A DNA stretch of 64,000 bases from Coniochaeta sp. PMI_546 (lineage: Eukaryota > Ascomycota > Sordariomycetes > Coniochaetales > Coniochaetaceae). The notes under the pieces were generated by a model, which worked only from the letters and a program-made list of their open reading frames with translations, was not told where the DNA came from and did no database searches. The stretch spans positions 1,860,001 through 1,924,000 of the forward strand of contig MU271147.1 in assembly GCA_021432605.1 (NCBI GenBank), written 5' to 3'. This document shows positions 48,273 to 63,293 of this stretch, in pieces (within the stretch, counting starts at the first letter, position 1; the number at the start of each line of letters is the position of its first letter). A program made the translations under genes and the position numbers.

Positions 48273-49106
48273 TCAACTCCGACCACCACTCTTGCTACTC
48301 GATCCCTTACTGCCAGAGCTCTTACCACCACTCCCACTTCCGCCACCACGGCTGCTGCCCCCTCCGCTGGATCCTTCGACACCATCTCCGCCAGGCCTCG
48401 AACCCGAGCCCCTTCCGCGTCCCCGTGCCCGAGCGCGGGCGCGGGCGTCAGCGTCGCGTATGCGCTGTCTTGTGTCGACGACGCGCCGGATAGAAGCCGT
48501 GGCGGGCGCGGTACGGAACTCGTCGTGCCGGTCGTAGCTTTCGCTCCGCTGGGCGACGAAGTCCTGCGTGCGCTCGTGTCCGGTGTCGGGGTCCTCGTCG
48601 AGAGGTGGCGGAGGAGTTGCCGGTTCCTGCTGGACGTTATCCTGTCCATGCTCGCTGTGATCGTCGTCAGTTGTCAGACTTCTTGGAGATTGCCTGCTCG
48701 GGATAATAGGGGTTCAGCGTGCGACTTACCTGAAGTTGACGTCCATGGAGCCCGTGTGTGTTGTTGGGGTGTAAGGTACTTCTCCTTGGTCGGTATCCGG
48801 GTGCTGGTAGTACTGCTGATACTGGTAGTATTGCTGATCCTCGGACATGTAGACCGTCTGGTCCTGGGACTGGTAGGTTTGCGGCTCATCTGTCCAGTAG
48901 CCTTGATGCTGGTATTGTATCTGGTCGTCTTGGGGCTGGTATTCTTGTTCGGGCGCGGTGGTGTAGTATTCTCCCGTGTCCGCATAGGCTTGCTCGTCTT
49001 CTAATTCTTCTTCCTCGATTTCCTCGATAGTGTTTGGGTACTGTGTTCCATGTCCCGAGCCATGGCTGCTCCAGTTCCCGGAACTGTTGTGCCTCCAGTC
49101 TGACAT
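48273..49106 (-). CDS. Low-complexity protein: Y/Q-rich N-terminus, RG/SG-rich C-terminus, 252 aa
   Basis: Exons 49106-48730 and 48654-48273 flank a 75-bp intron (donor CAG/GTAAGT, acceptor ACAG). The start MSDWRHNSSG at 49106 is preferred to an in-frame upstream codon at 49139. Residues 20-40 are very acidic (EEIEEEELEDEQ), and about 45-110 are Tyr/Gln-rich in a prion-like way (e.g. YMSEDQQYYQYQQYYQHP). Exon 2 begins with Pro/Asp/Glu (EPATPPPPLDEDPDTG), then a basic helix-like stretch ASIRRVVDTRQRIRD. It ends in a long RA/RG/SG tail (RARARARGRGRGSGS, GGGSSRGGGSGSGG) with a final KSGGRS. No folded domain is recognisable. Such composition is typical of RNA-binding or condensate-forming proteins; the specific role is unknown. 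Exon 2's frame was chosen because it is the only one continuing in phase from exon 1. Confidence 0.72.
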
Positions 49107-51363
49107 GTCTTTGAAGCAGAGATCAAGATAACAAGTCAAGCTGGCAACTTAGGAGTACAACCGTCCTGCCTGTCTGAAGGAGATATGGCTGTGTCGACTG
49201 TTGAACGTAGGAAAGAAGAGTGGACTTACTTCGGTCTTCTCGGGCCAGTGAAACCAAGATACTTCTTCGACACCCCAACCAAGTCATCTTCTTATACCGT
49301 TGACTATGGACCATGTTTGAGTCTCTTGACTAACTTGTGACTCAGGCAGAGCTATTCACATCACCGAAAATTGTATTTCGCCCGTCTGTCCAACGAAGTC
49401 TCGAGACACAAGGGAGAGCTGCACATTACAGCACCCGGGGTTGAATAAGTACATTGGACGCCCGTGGTTGGCTGTTTATTCCCTGCGGTTCCAGGCTTCC
49501 TCCCCCTACTTCATTATCCCCATGACAATGGAACACGACGGAGAGGCTGCGGCGGAACGGCACTCGTTTCTCTCCTCTCACAGGTCCCTGACATTCTCCA
49601 AACCGTCGAACCTCAACCTTGACTTCGAAGAATCAACCCTAAAAAGGCAAAAAGAAGTTGAGCAGAGAACTTACAGTACCATTGCAATATGGGCCGTCAT
49701 TGTGCAAATCTCCGAAGACAAGTACTAGAGGGTGGTTGGGACGGAGACGGTAGTGCCTCCTGATAGGCCTGCGTTACACAGGCGTAGACACAAGTTTTTC
49801 ACACCGCCAGACTTGGGTTGCGAACGAAGGTAAGCCGGGTATGTATCTTTCGCTTGGAGGAGTTTGAGGAGTTACTGCCTGGACTTGTCTGCAGTCACGC
49901 GTTGGCGGAGCTCCAAGAAGGCAGATGGTCCGCCAAAGTGGTTCGCCAGCCTGAGGCCCGATGACTGGGCGGCCATGACGTATGAACTAGTCAAACCCGG
50001 CAGAAAGTCATGCCACTGAGTCTGTCTGGGATCATGACAGACAGGCTGCAGATGGCGATGTCGCACAGGCCCGTTGCCCTGAATATGTGGTGTGTTGAGA
50101 TCGAAGTGCACATCTAGAGTCTACACCACTGCTCACGAGAGCACACTGCCTCACGCTCCAGAAGGTTCCTTCCTATTGTCTCGGCCCTTTACCTCAAGTT
50201 CTCGCATTACACGGCTTTTCCCCAGCTGGTTAGTACGTGAAAGCACAATACAGGTTTCGATGTGGGTGAGTGGGTAGAGTCTAGAGGAGCATCCGTGTGC
50301 GGCTTGCGTGAAGTTGGACAGTCGAAGGACTGCGTGCACATTACCCTCTGTGAATACCAGCTAGTGCCCATGGCATACCTGATGTTTGATTTGACATCCA
50401 TACGCCTAGAACATGCGGAACGGAAGAGTGGCTTGTCGGGCCGTTGTGAAAGAGGCAGAGGCTGGGATATCAACGATCACTCATGGCCAATAAACCTTTC
50501 CTGAACCCGTCTCGCGGGCCTTGTAGACTGTGTATTGCGAGATATGTGTAGCATTGGGAGATAATCAGTTTCCAGACCATCCTCCGAATCTGGCTTGATC
50601 ACAGTGCTGTCCACTTGCAACCCCTACAGTCCGTGAGCTTGGAAGCTCTTCGGTCAAAGCTTCAAGGTCTCATCCGACAAAGTACCAGAATACCAAGCAC
50701 CTGGAAATTAGCTGTCACCGTTGAGACTCGCAAGATCTTGGAACGATTGGCTGCCGGTTTTCAGCAGCCAGGATGCAAGGGAGCGGCGTATATTCAGCTC
50801 CAAGTAACGTTGAGGCTCTGTCTGCCACCTCCCTAGGCCCCGACAAGGAACATCACAACACTTGGCGAGTGAACGACTGCTTATCGTCGGCTTCTCATCC
50901 CCCTTGGGGTTAGCCTGGTACCCATGACAGCGAGGCAGTCGCTTCCGAAATACAGATGTGACTCCAAGATATCGTCCTGCATCCTAGTGACCCAATCATG
51001 ACACTGTGGAGTGAATAGGCTGCATGTGCATGTCGACAGCAATGTACATCATCCAATAATCGGGACGAGCCTGCAGCTCATGCACGGCATGCGCGGCATC
51101 GCCTCCGTCCAAAAATTACAGATGCAGTAGCACGTTCACGGTTGTTGATCACAGTTGCTTTCACCGCAAATGGGACGAGGCTGGAATCGCCGAGTGATGT
51201 TACTCACTCTTGAGGGGGAGCCCTTGTCCAAACCCCGTTTGGCCATAGCTGCTACACAGTTTCTTGAAGACCCAAACTAGGATGATCTAAGCCGACTTGT
51301 ACCAATAAGCATACTACCTGTACCAAAATACCCAAAGCAGCCGCCCACGGAAGACTATTATAC
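49107..51363. other. Gene-less stretch, 2.3 kb
   Basis: It includes the upstream region of the 49106 gene, with one TGACTCA core at 49338-49344. No supported gene; the frames (49441-49728, 50262-50504, 50615-50836) lack motifs. Confidence 0.45.
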
Positions 51364-52406
51364 CTAATGATCATCAACCCCCGGCTGAGGGACATTGATC
51401 TTCAAGGAGAAGTCCACATGTGGGCATCCCTGGTGTATAGAGCTCGTCGAAAGGATGTCGATTTCTGCGAAGAAGTCAGCTTCAGGGCACGCCACAACAA
51501 CAACAACAACAGGGCGTAGCAAAACAGGATAAACTTACCAGGCGAGACATACATCTCCGCATTGTCCACCCTCAACCCGCCAGACACCTCCAACAAGAAC
51601 TGCCTGTTCTTGCCCGCCCACTTTTGCTTCAGATTCCTCGCCACAGTCTTCACCATCCCCGGCTCAAAGTTATCCAGCATAACCACATCCGCGCCCGCAG
51701 CAATGGCCTCGTCCGCCGCCTCCTCGCTCGACACCTCGACCTCGATCTTGACGCTGAACCCGCCTGCGCTGCGCGCCGCAATCACCGCCTCGGTGATGTT
51801 ACCCCGGGCCCAGATGTGATTGTCCTTCAGCATGATCATGGTCGACAGGTCCATGCGGTGCGTGTCGGCGCCCCCCACAAGCATGCCGTACTTCTCCACC
51901 AGCCTGAACCCGGGCGTCGTCTTCCTAGTCCCGGCCAGCACGCCCTTGAAGCCCGCACTCCGCAGGTTGACCAGCAGCCCGCGGCTCTGGCTCGCCACGC
52001 CCGAGCACCTGGCCAGTATGTTCAGCGCCACCCTCTCGCCGAGCAGGATCCCACGGGTCGGACCGGACACGGTCGCCATCTTGGTCTTTCCTCCCCTGGC
52101 GCCGAAGTGCACCCCCCTCTCGCCCTGGATGTGGCTGCCTTCTTTGGCGTGCCACTCGACGGTGCACCCGACCTGCCGGAAGACCTCGTCGAAAAAGGGG
52201 ATGCCGGCTAGGATGCCCGGTGACTTACCCCAGAGAGTCGCCGTGTTGGGCTTGTCGCCGACGACGAAGCCGCCATAGTCGAAGGAGGGGGTGTCCTCGG
52301 CGAGCCAGGCGGTTATCTGCGACTTCCAGGAGGCCGGGAGGAGGTGGCTGAGGTCGCCCAGCTCGAGGGGCAGGGGCATGTGGTCCATGTAGTCCTCTAC
52401 TAACAT
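51364..52406 (-). CDS. BNA6: Nicotinate-nucleotide diphosphorylase (carboxylating), quinolinate phosphoribosyltransferase
   Basis: Converts quinolinate and PRPP to nicotinate mononucleotide, CO2 and PPi, the entry from kynurenine breakdown into NAD synthesis. Exons 52406-51539 and 51464-51364 (74-bp intron, GTAAGT...GCAG, containing a CAA/TTG repeat) give 322 aa; a second in-frame ATG at 52388 would give 316 aa. Recognisable segments in order: AEDTPSFDYGGFVVG, GILAGIPFFDEVF, ERVALNILARCSGVAS, the substrate-binding GTRKTTPGFR, EKYGMLVGGADTHRMDLS, MLKDNHI and ADVVMLDNF. The second exon supplies the conserved end EIDILSTSSIHQG and VDFSLKI, without which the frame would read into unrelated sequence. 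The length matches the family. The enzyme is usually cytosolic; no targeting peptide is seen. Confidence 0.93.
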
Positions 52407-53257
52407 CAACGAGCGAGGAGGATTGGGTTGCCCGGCGTAGAAGATGTTGAGGCCCTGTCGTGAACTTGAAGATGCTATCTTGAAGGGGGTTGGAGGCGGT
52501 GACTCTAGGTGGTTTTTGTCCTGGGAGGTCTGGAATCGATCCCGTCTTGAGTGGTAAAGCTGCTTGGGCCGAGGAAAGCCGAGAGAGGATGACTGTCAGA
52601 GAATTGCAAATAATTCGCGTGAGAAGCGTCCTATAGCTGTAGCTGAAATAAATGATTCAAGCTTGAATGGCTAGTCGTCAGTAACTGTATGTGGCTAAGT
52701 GGATGCTACTCATTGGATACCTTGAAGTAGTCAACGTCGTCTGATGTTGCAGGACGGAGACTGGGCCTGGAGGGAGAGCTGCCCCTCCACGCGCGAAGTC
52801 GGGACGATCGTCATTGCTGCTGTGGCTCCATGCCGGCGGGGTGTGGGGTTCCTGCCGAGGGGTCGAGATTGGAAGGTCTGTCTACCGCACTGCGCTTTCC
52901 CGGGACAAACACACGGACTTCTCGGAATGCCTTCCCAGTTCTGAAGAGGAAAGAGCGGTTTTAGATGAGATACACATCGGTACCTGGTAAATTTCAAGTT
53001 GGACAGGGCCAAGATTGATTCTTTTCATGTCAGATCGCCAGCTTGCTGTTGAAAGTCAGGACTTTGTTTCTATGCAACCGCTATCCGGTCTACTGCATAA
53101 TGCCCCTTGCAGATGATGTCTGTTGAACGTGCGACAAGGCACTAATGCATGTGCTCCAGAACGCCGGTCCCTGTCCATATCAAGGCCATCTATATCCGGC
53201 ATTACAATGAGTGTTCCCAATGATACAAGTTGTTGAAAGCTTCCCCCCTCATTCTCC
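52407..53257. other. Intergenic stretch between two minus-strand genes
   Basis: Promoter side of the quinolinate phosphoribosyltransferase gene and 3' flank of the lipoyl synthase gene. No gene seen; the 93-codon minus frame 52731-53012 has no motif. Confidence 0.5.
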
Positions 53258-54582
53258 TCATTGCAGAGCGTCCGTCTTGTCTCCGTCAGCCACGACTGCA
53301 TCGTTGAGAGCATTTGCAGCCGTGGCCTTCCCCGCGGCACGCTTCTTTAGGACATTCTCAATGAACGCCTCGCCAGCCTTGTAGGACGACCGAACCAGCG
53401 GTCCACTGGCGCAGTAGAGGAAGCCCATGTCCAGAGCCCGCTGCTTCCAGAGCTCAAACTCATCCGGCGTCACGTACTTCTCCACCTTGAGATGCCTCTT
53501 GGTCGGCCGCATATACTGGCCAAAAGTGACCACATCCACATCCACCTTCCGTAGCTCTGTGCGGGAGAAACGTTAGCTTGTCTTCTGGAGTGTAACAGTC
53601 GAAACAAAATCTCACCTCTCAGCGCATCCCAAAGCTCCTCCTCCTGCTCTCCAAGACCAAGCATAATACTCGTCTTGGTAATGATACCCTCCTTCCCCTT
53701 AACCTTCTTGACGTGCTCTAGCACCTTCAAACTCTGTCGGAACGTCGCCCTCCTATCTCGCACATACGGTGTCAAGCCCTCCACCGTCTCGATGTTATGG
53801 GCATACACATCCAGCCCGCTCTCCGCCACCATCGCGACCTGATCTAGGTTACCCATAAAGTCTCCCGTCAGCGCCTCGACAAGCAAAGTCGGCTTCTTCT
53901 GCTTTATCCTCCGGATCGTCTCGGCAAAATGTCTCGCACCGCCGTCGGCCAGATCGTCCCTATCCACGCTCGTGAGCACCACATACCCCAGCCCCCACCT
54001 CGCCAGGGCCTCGGCCGTGTTCTCCGGCTCGTGCGGATCCAGCGGCGCCGGGGCGCGGTTGGTCTTGACGGAGCAGAAGCGGCAGCCGCGCGTGCACGTG
54101 TCGCCCATGAGCATGATGGTCGCCGTGGCGGCGGACTTGCCGCCGCTGCCGCCCCAGCACTCGCCGATGTTGGGGCAGCGCGCCTCCTCGCAGACGGTGT
54201 GTAGGTTTAGCCCCCGTAGGTCGGCCTTGATCTTGGCGAAGTCGGAGTTGGCGCCAGGGGAGGGGATGGGCGTCTTGAGCCACGACGGGAGGCGGGTGAT
54301 GGTGCGCTTGCGGCCGGCGGGGCCGACTTCGGCTGTGCGTAGGGCGTAGGCTTCCGAGGCGGATATGGGCTCTTCAGGGGTGGAGAGAAACTGTGTAAAG
54401 GGCGCTACGGTGGTGTCTTTGAAGTAGGTTGGTCGGGGCTTGGAGGAGGAGGGTTGGGATGCCGGACTCGACTCCGAGCTTGGTGCTGTCGGTATGGTGG
54501 CGTAAGATCTGGCAGCTACAGATGTGAGGGACCGGCGTAGGGGCGCGTGTATGCGCTGAATGCAGGGGACTGGAGACGCCAT
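53258..54582 (-). CDS. LIP5: Lipoyl synthase, mitochondrial
   Basis: A radical-SAM enzyme that inserts two sulphurs into octanoyl groups on lipoate-dependent proteins such as PDH E2 and glycine cleavage H protein. Exons 54582-53616 and 53556-53258 (59-bp intron, GTGAGA...ACAG) give 421 aa. The start MASPVPC at 54582 is followed by an Arg/Ser-rich presequence ([14 protein letters not shown]), then a Ser/Pro linker. The auxiliary cluster motif [12 protein letters not shown] has C131, C136 and C142. The radical-SAM motif CTRGCRFC has C163, C167 and C170. [32 protein letters not shown] and [11 protein letters not shown] follow; exon 2 carries [13 protein letters not shown] and [14 protein letters not shown], which contains the conserved C-terminal RSSY. 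All family landmarks are present, with ordinary fungal length. Confidence 0.95.
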
Positions 54583-56084
54583 TTTGTACAATTATCCTTA
54601 GGTATGCAAGGAATTGCCAGAGGATGATTGTGCGGCCGGTCTCAAGGGATTGTTGGTGTGCTCGAAGGCGAGCAGTTGCCAGTGATGATGAAAAATACTG
54701 GAGCCATGACTGGACGGAGCAGGGTCCTCGATCCGGGAATTTCGGCGTCACGTGAGCCGATTGTACCCGCTCCAACCCGGCCTTTGCTCGAAGTCAGGGG
54801 TCCAACTGAACGCTCCTTCCAAACGCACCTCCAGCAATTCGCAAGGCTGGTTCATTTAATCTCGTCATCACGACTTTCACCTGGACTGGAACTGACTGGA
54901 GACGTGAGCTTGATCTAATCCAAGGGTCTATGGTTCGTATACTGTATTGAGAGCTGTCCAACCCTGAGTCCCTAGAGCCCGTACACAATTGTTCTCAACA
55001 ACATTTGATTTTCAGTGTCACCAGACAAGGTTCAATGATGTGTCCAAGGCTCGAAAGCAGAGACAGCTTCTAACGACAGCATACTTGTTACGGCAAGCTT
55101 ATGTTAATGGGCACCCATAGCTCATAGACTGACTTGAAAGTCTATAACCAACTCCGTTAATATCTCACGTCCGGCCCGGCTGTTTCCGTATGGCGGATTG
55201 GACGACGATGAAACTGAAGTGCAACAAGATTGCAGGGCTAGGTAGATTTGCCGGTAGCCTTGGCGGCCACAACCAATCCAGCCACCTTCCACGAGAAGCA
55301 GCAAAGGAGAGTTGGAGCAGCGTTAAGCTCCATGCCATCAACATGTTCAGAAGTACTTGATTCTGCTTCTGTTGTAAGTGTAGAAACCGGCTATCTTCCA
55401 AGACAAAGGTCTTACTCGTAAGCGGTGGCAGGCTTTCAGCGAGCCGATAGGCCCAGGGTGCTCTCACGTGCCTGCAGAACCATCTTGGTGCACAGCCACT
55501 CCCATGGCAAACAGTGTTGCGTAACCTATGTTCCGTGAGCTCCGACAGCAGGCGCAAACAGGCAAACAGACAACGGAGGCCTTTGTCGACAAAGCTTCTG
55601 CTGTCGGGCTTGAATAGGAGTCAATCAACAGGTCTCCCCTGCAGTCTGTGACGCTGAAGCTGTTGAAAGAGACAACAAAGCTGAGGTTCTGTAGCGAAAG
55701 TCCCCTTGCACCCAGGAAGCAGCAAAAAGTGACGTCCTGTGGTCCGTGCATGGCTAACCGAGCCCGCTGGTGACCGCTGAGTGGCTGGCTGCTCCAGAGC
55801 TGCTTGTTTCGGCTGGGCTGGGGAGTCGCCGCCTCCAAAACGTGTCTCATCGCCCGTCAACCACCTCAGCAACCGACTTTAGCGTCTCCATTCTCGAAAC
55901 CTCCATCAACATCATCCATCATCTCCTCATTCCACTTCGCTCGCGATACTCCATCTCCGAACCAACTTTCAGCATCCCTCATCATCGTCGTGCGCACCAC
56001 ACCGCGATAAGTCTTTGTCGCCTCCTTTCGATCGTCCCTTCTTCCACCTCGTAATTCAACCAGCCAACAAAGCCATCCTTCATC
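54583..56084. other. Divergent promoter region between lipoyl synthase and synaptobrevin genes
   Basis: No gene seen. The right end (55,860-56,080) is strongly C/T-rich on the plus strand (CTCCATTCTCGAAACCTCC...), a typical fungal leader for the downstream gene. Minus-strand frames at 55165-55557 and 55464-55850 have no motif. Confidence 0.5.
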
Positions 56085-57476
56085 ATGCCTGAGGAGGCTC
56101 CGTATGATCCTTACATCCCCAGCGGCCAGGCCGCGCCGCAACAGGGTGCCGGCAATGCCAGAACCCAGGCGCTACAAGCGGTAGGTGATTTCAATTGTCT
56201 GCGATCTTCTTCGTGATGGATTTGCGGCCCGGTGCTTGGACGGATTGGCTTCGACAACAGTGAGGTTGGCAGGCGATGCAGCCGCATCATCCGGAGGTCG
56301 ACACTCGATTACACCACCGTGCGCATCATTCTCCATCGATACCAGACAAAGGCCCATGAGAACACATAACCAGAATCGTGTGTCGATGTTGTGTCGTCGC
56401 TGTCCAGTGTTGTTGTTGCTGCTTTGGTGTTGATGGAACCAAAGGGGTGCTCATGGGCAGGAGTCTTGCGCGGTTGAACAATGGAACGTCTTCGCTGGGA
56501 TCACCTCTATGGTGTCAAGCCGCATAAAGCTTCACCAGCCGCATTACGGGGCTGCGCTCAGTGCTCGCGCTCAGTGCACGACGCTCAGTGCACTCTCAGC
56601 ACTGCGAGATGGAAACTCGACCTCTTGTTACGGGAACATGACCTGTTTCCTTGCTCGCCGACACAACAGCAACGACGCACCGGCAACTTCGCTATCGCCT
56701 TTCAGGGCCACCGACATGTCCAACACTCGACGGCTGTCCATCAAGCTCTCGGCTTTCGCTGCGTCTGACGGCTTCATCATGGCCAACGATCTGTACGACG
56801 CCTTGGGAGCCTCGCCTTCTCGGCCTGGCACTCCCGTCCCTACCGCTTCACTTCCGGCTCCGGTGGACGTGGCTCTTCTCCCTCCCGCTGCTGCTCCACC
56901 TCCAGGTCCTGTGCCTGCCTTACCTGCTCCTCCTGGGGCTATGCCCATGCCGCGCAAACCACCCAAGGCCCATATCCGTGGGCGTCCGGACCTCGATCTC
57001 GAGGCGCAACTGGTACCTAGCACGCACATGGATGAACCAGAAACGGGACATTACTTGCATATCTATGTTTGGACATATGCTAACTATTTAATTGTGCAGC
57101 AAATCGACGACACGGTCGGCGTCATGCGGGAGAATATCAACAAAGTATCCCAGCGTGGCGAGCGTCTGGATGCGCTTCAAGACAAGACGGACAATCTGGC
57201 AGTCTCCGCCCAGGGCTTCCGTCGGGGAGCTAACCGTGTCCGGAAGCAAATGTGGTGGAAGGTATGTTGAGCTTCCAACATCTAACAGCTATGTTTTGTA
57301 TCTGGTACTAATGGTCTCGACAGGATATGAAGATGCGGATGTGCTTGATCGCCGGCATCATCATTCTTATTCTCGTCATCGTTGTTCCGGCCGGTAAGCC
57401 GCTCTTCTTATAACACATGCTATGGGCAGGAGAGGTACTGACTTTAGCATTGCCAGTTGTCGCTACTCGCCATTGA
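56085..57476 (+). CDS. SNC1: R-SNARE, synaptobrevin homologue (Snc1/2 type), four exons, 115 aa
   Basis: The vesicle SNARE for fusion of secretory and endocytic vesicles at the plasma membrane. Exons 56085-56180, 57100-57261, 57324-57393 and 57457-57476; introns are 919, 62 and 63 bp. Exon 1 gives a short variable N-terminus ([15 protein letters not shown]...). Exon 2 holds the SNARE motif [16 protein letters not shown] through [16 protein letters not shown], with the zero-layer Arg in SQRGERL, ending in RKQMWWK. Exon 3 adds [11 protein letters not shown] and the tail-anchor membrane span ([12 protein letters not shown]). Exon 4 adds only VVATRH, a terminus typical of filamentous-fungus synaptobrevins. 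The first intron is exceptionally long for this genome and contains a stop-free frame in phase with exon 2, so an alternative longer N-terminus is possible. Confidence 0.93.
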
Positions 57477-61505
<4,029 letters not shown>

Positions 61506-62238
61506 ATTGTCAAGTAAGACAAGCGACGAGCGCCGCGCCAGGAGTGGGAGTCAAGAGAGGAGGACAAGGACATTTGCTCGCGCATCGGTGAGCACGGCAC
61601 ATACCTTACGCATTTCGCCGCCATGCCGTCGCCACAGTTTCCTTTCCGTTGTTAGCGCGTAGTGTGGTCTTGCTTTACGGGAGTTAGTTTCCATCGGACT
61701 CAAAATAAGGGAATTTGGTCTGAACTTTTGGAAGTGTGTTTCTTTGTTGTTTCGTGCCGGGCGGACGGGTTTGTATATAGCTGTGTCTAGTGGAATGGTA
61801 ACTACATATATCCAGGGGCCTTGCTCTATGGTGATATCGACCGTTGTCTTGCTGAAGAAAGTACAGGAAGGATCAGTGATGAAGATACTATGAACTCCTG
61901 CAATCAAGACCGGCAGAGAAACATTGGTGATGTGACGACCATTTCAACGAGAGTGTCATACGATTCATGGAACGCAAACTCTACACCTAGGGGTCAAGTG
62001 AGGTATCTAGTTGGCTGTGCTAACATCAGACAGGAGCACGGGCTTCGAGTGCTCACCTAGGTGTGCGGACAGCCTCCACACTCAATCGCCAATGTAAGCT
62101 TACGTAATCAAAAAATTTCCCGGACGAGGCTCAACCTCATTGATCCACTTCAGCGACGACGGCGTTGTTGTCTCGCGAGCTCAGCGCCAAAGTTCAACTA
62201 CACATCTTCCCGAGGAACGACAATCCACTCTGCCCAAC
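61506..62238. other. Intergenic stretch, 0.7 kb
   Basis: 3' flank of arg-6 and promoter of the uS14m gene. Short unsupported frames only. Confidence 0.5.
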
Positions 62239-62760
62239 ATGTCCATGTTCAGGGCCAAGAAGCTCGACCTGGGCTGCTTCGTCAACATCAAGACCATCCG
62301 CGACCACTCCAAGCGGAAGGCTTTCGAAGCGTTTGAGACTCAGAGGTGCGTTTCCGCCTCTACCTTTTCGAAACTGTTGGCGGTGGTTTAAGGGGACTTG
62401 GGTTGGGAGCTTGGTGCTGATGGATGTGCGAAATAAATAGACAAGCCCTCCGATACTGCATCCGCAACCAGACGCTGCCCGCCAGGACGAGGGCCGAGGC
62501 CCAGCTGCAGTTGACGCAGATGCACTGCTATACAAGGCCGACGCAGATCCGGAATAGGTGTATACTTGGTGGTAAGGGGAGGGGTGTGTTGAGGGACTTT
62601 AAGATGACGAGGGTAGGTTTTCGGCCTCCTGCTGCTTGACAGGGCTTATGTGATAGAGGATGTAGTGCGGTTAATGCTAACGTGTGTCTCGGGGCAGTAC
62701 AACTTCCGGATGCAGGCGCTAGAGGGAAATATACCTGGTGTTAAGAAGGCGAGTTGGTGA
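62239..62760 (+). CDS. MRP2: Mitochondrial ribosomal protein uS14 (Mrp2/Rsm14 type), 113 aa
   Basis: A small-subunit protein of the mitochondrial ribosome. Exons 62239-62345, 62441-62612 and 62698-62760; introns of 95 bp (GTGCGT...TAG) and 85 bp (GTAGGT...CAG). The protein starts MSMFRAKKLDLGCFVNIKTIRDHSKRKAFEAFE. Exon 2 then reads QALRYCIRNQTLPARTRAEAQLQLTQM and the S14 signature region NRCILGGKGRGVLRDFKMTR. Exon 3 gives YNFRMQALEGNIPGVKKASW, the conserved C-terminal SW. The length equals that of bacterial/mitochondrial S14. Four Cys are present, but there is no zinc-binding CxxC...CxxC layout, as in the long zinc-free form. Confidence 0.92.
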
Positions 62761-63293
62761 AGAGACGGTGCTATGGGGATGCGGGCTGTGGACAGTGACG
62801 CACCATCTGGCGATATCTGGTCGGGAAGCTCGGTGGCATCTCTTCGCCGTGGAGGTCATTGACCGTGTAAAACACTGTCACGATATTGAGAAACGAATTA
62901 GAACCATCACCTCATCTTCCAGGTTCTGGCCTGGACCGTGGCTCCCTTGTTATTTGCTCCTGCCGTCTATGGCTGTTTGCCATCTGCACTTATTCGCTTC
63001 GTTTGCTCAGGCTGGTTATCACTCCCGTCCATTTACCTTGGGTACCTTAAGGTAGGTACCCCTAGACCAGATTCACTCTGCAAATAAATACACACTCACT
63101 CTCACTTCCAAATAATTCCTCCGATAGGCAAACTTACGGATCATCTGCTTGGATGCAGAGTACCCGTAGCCGTCTTCTTCATCTCTCTTTCGTTCCTTTA
63201 CCTCCTACCCGAGCATCTTGGTTTCTCATCTTCAGTCGTTTCGCATCTCAGTCTAAGGTTTACTTTCGACTGTTGGCCACCTGAGTCGCAGCC
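62761..63293. other. Short intergenic region
   Basis: 3' flank of the uS14m gene and promoter/leader of the Arb2-domain gene, with C/T-rich tracts (CACTCACTCTCACTTCC; TCTTCTTCATCTCTCTTTCG). An AAGGTACC-like repeat (CTTGGGTACCTTAAGGTAGGTACC, 63036-63059) is a short imperfect palindrome. Confidence 0.5.

Noticed and set aside
48198-49004. 268-codon plus-strand ORF
   Set aside because: Antisense to the spliced low-complexity gene; hydrophobic Val/Leu repeats arise from its Tyr/Gln codons read backwards.
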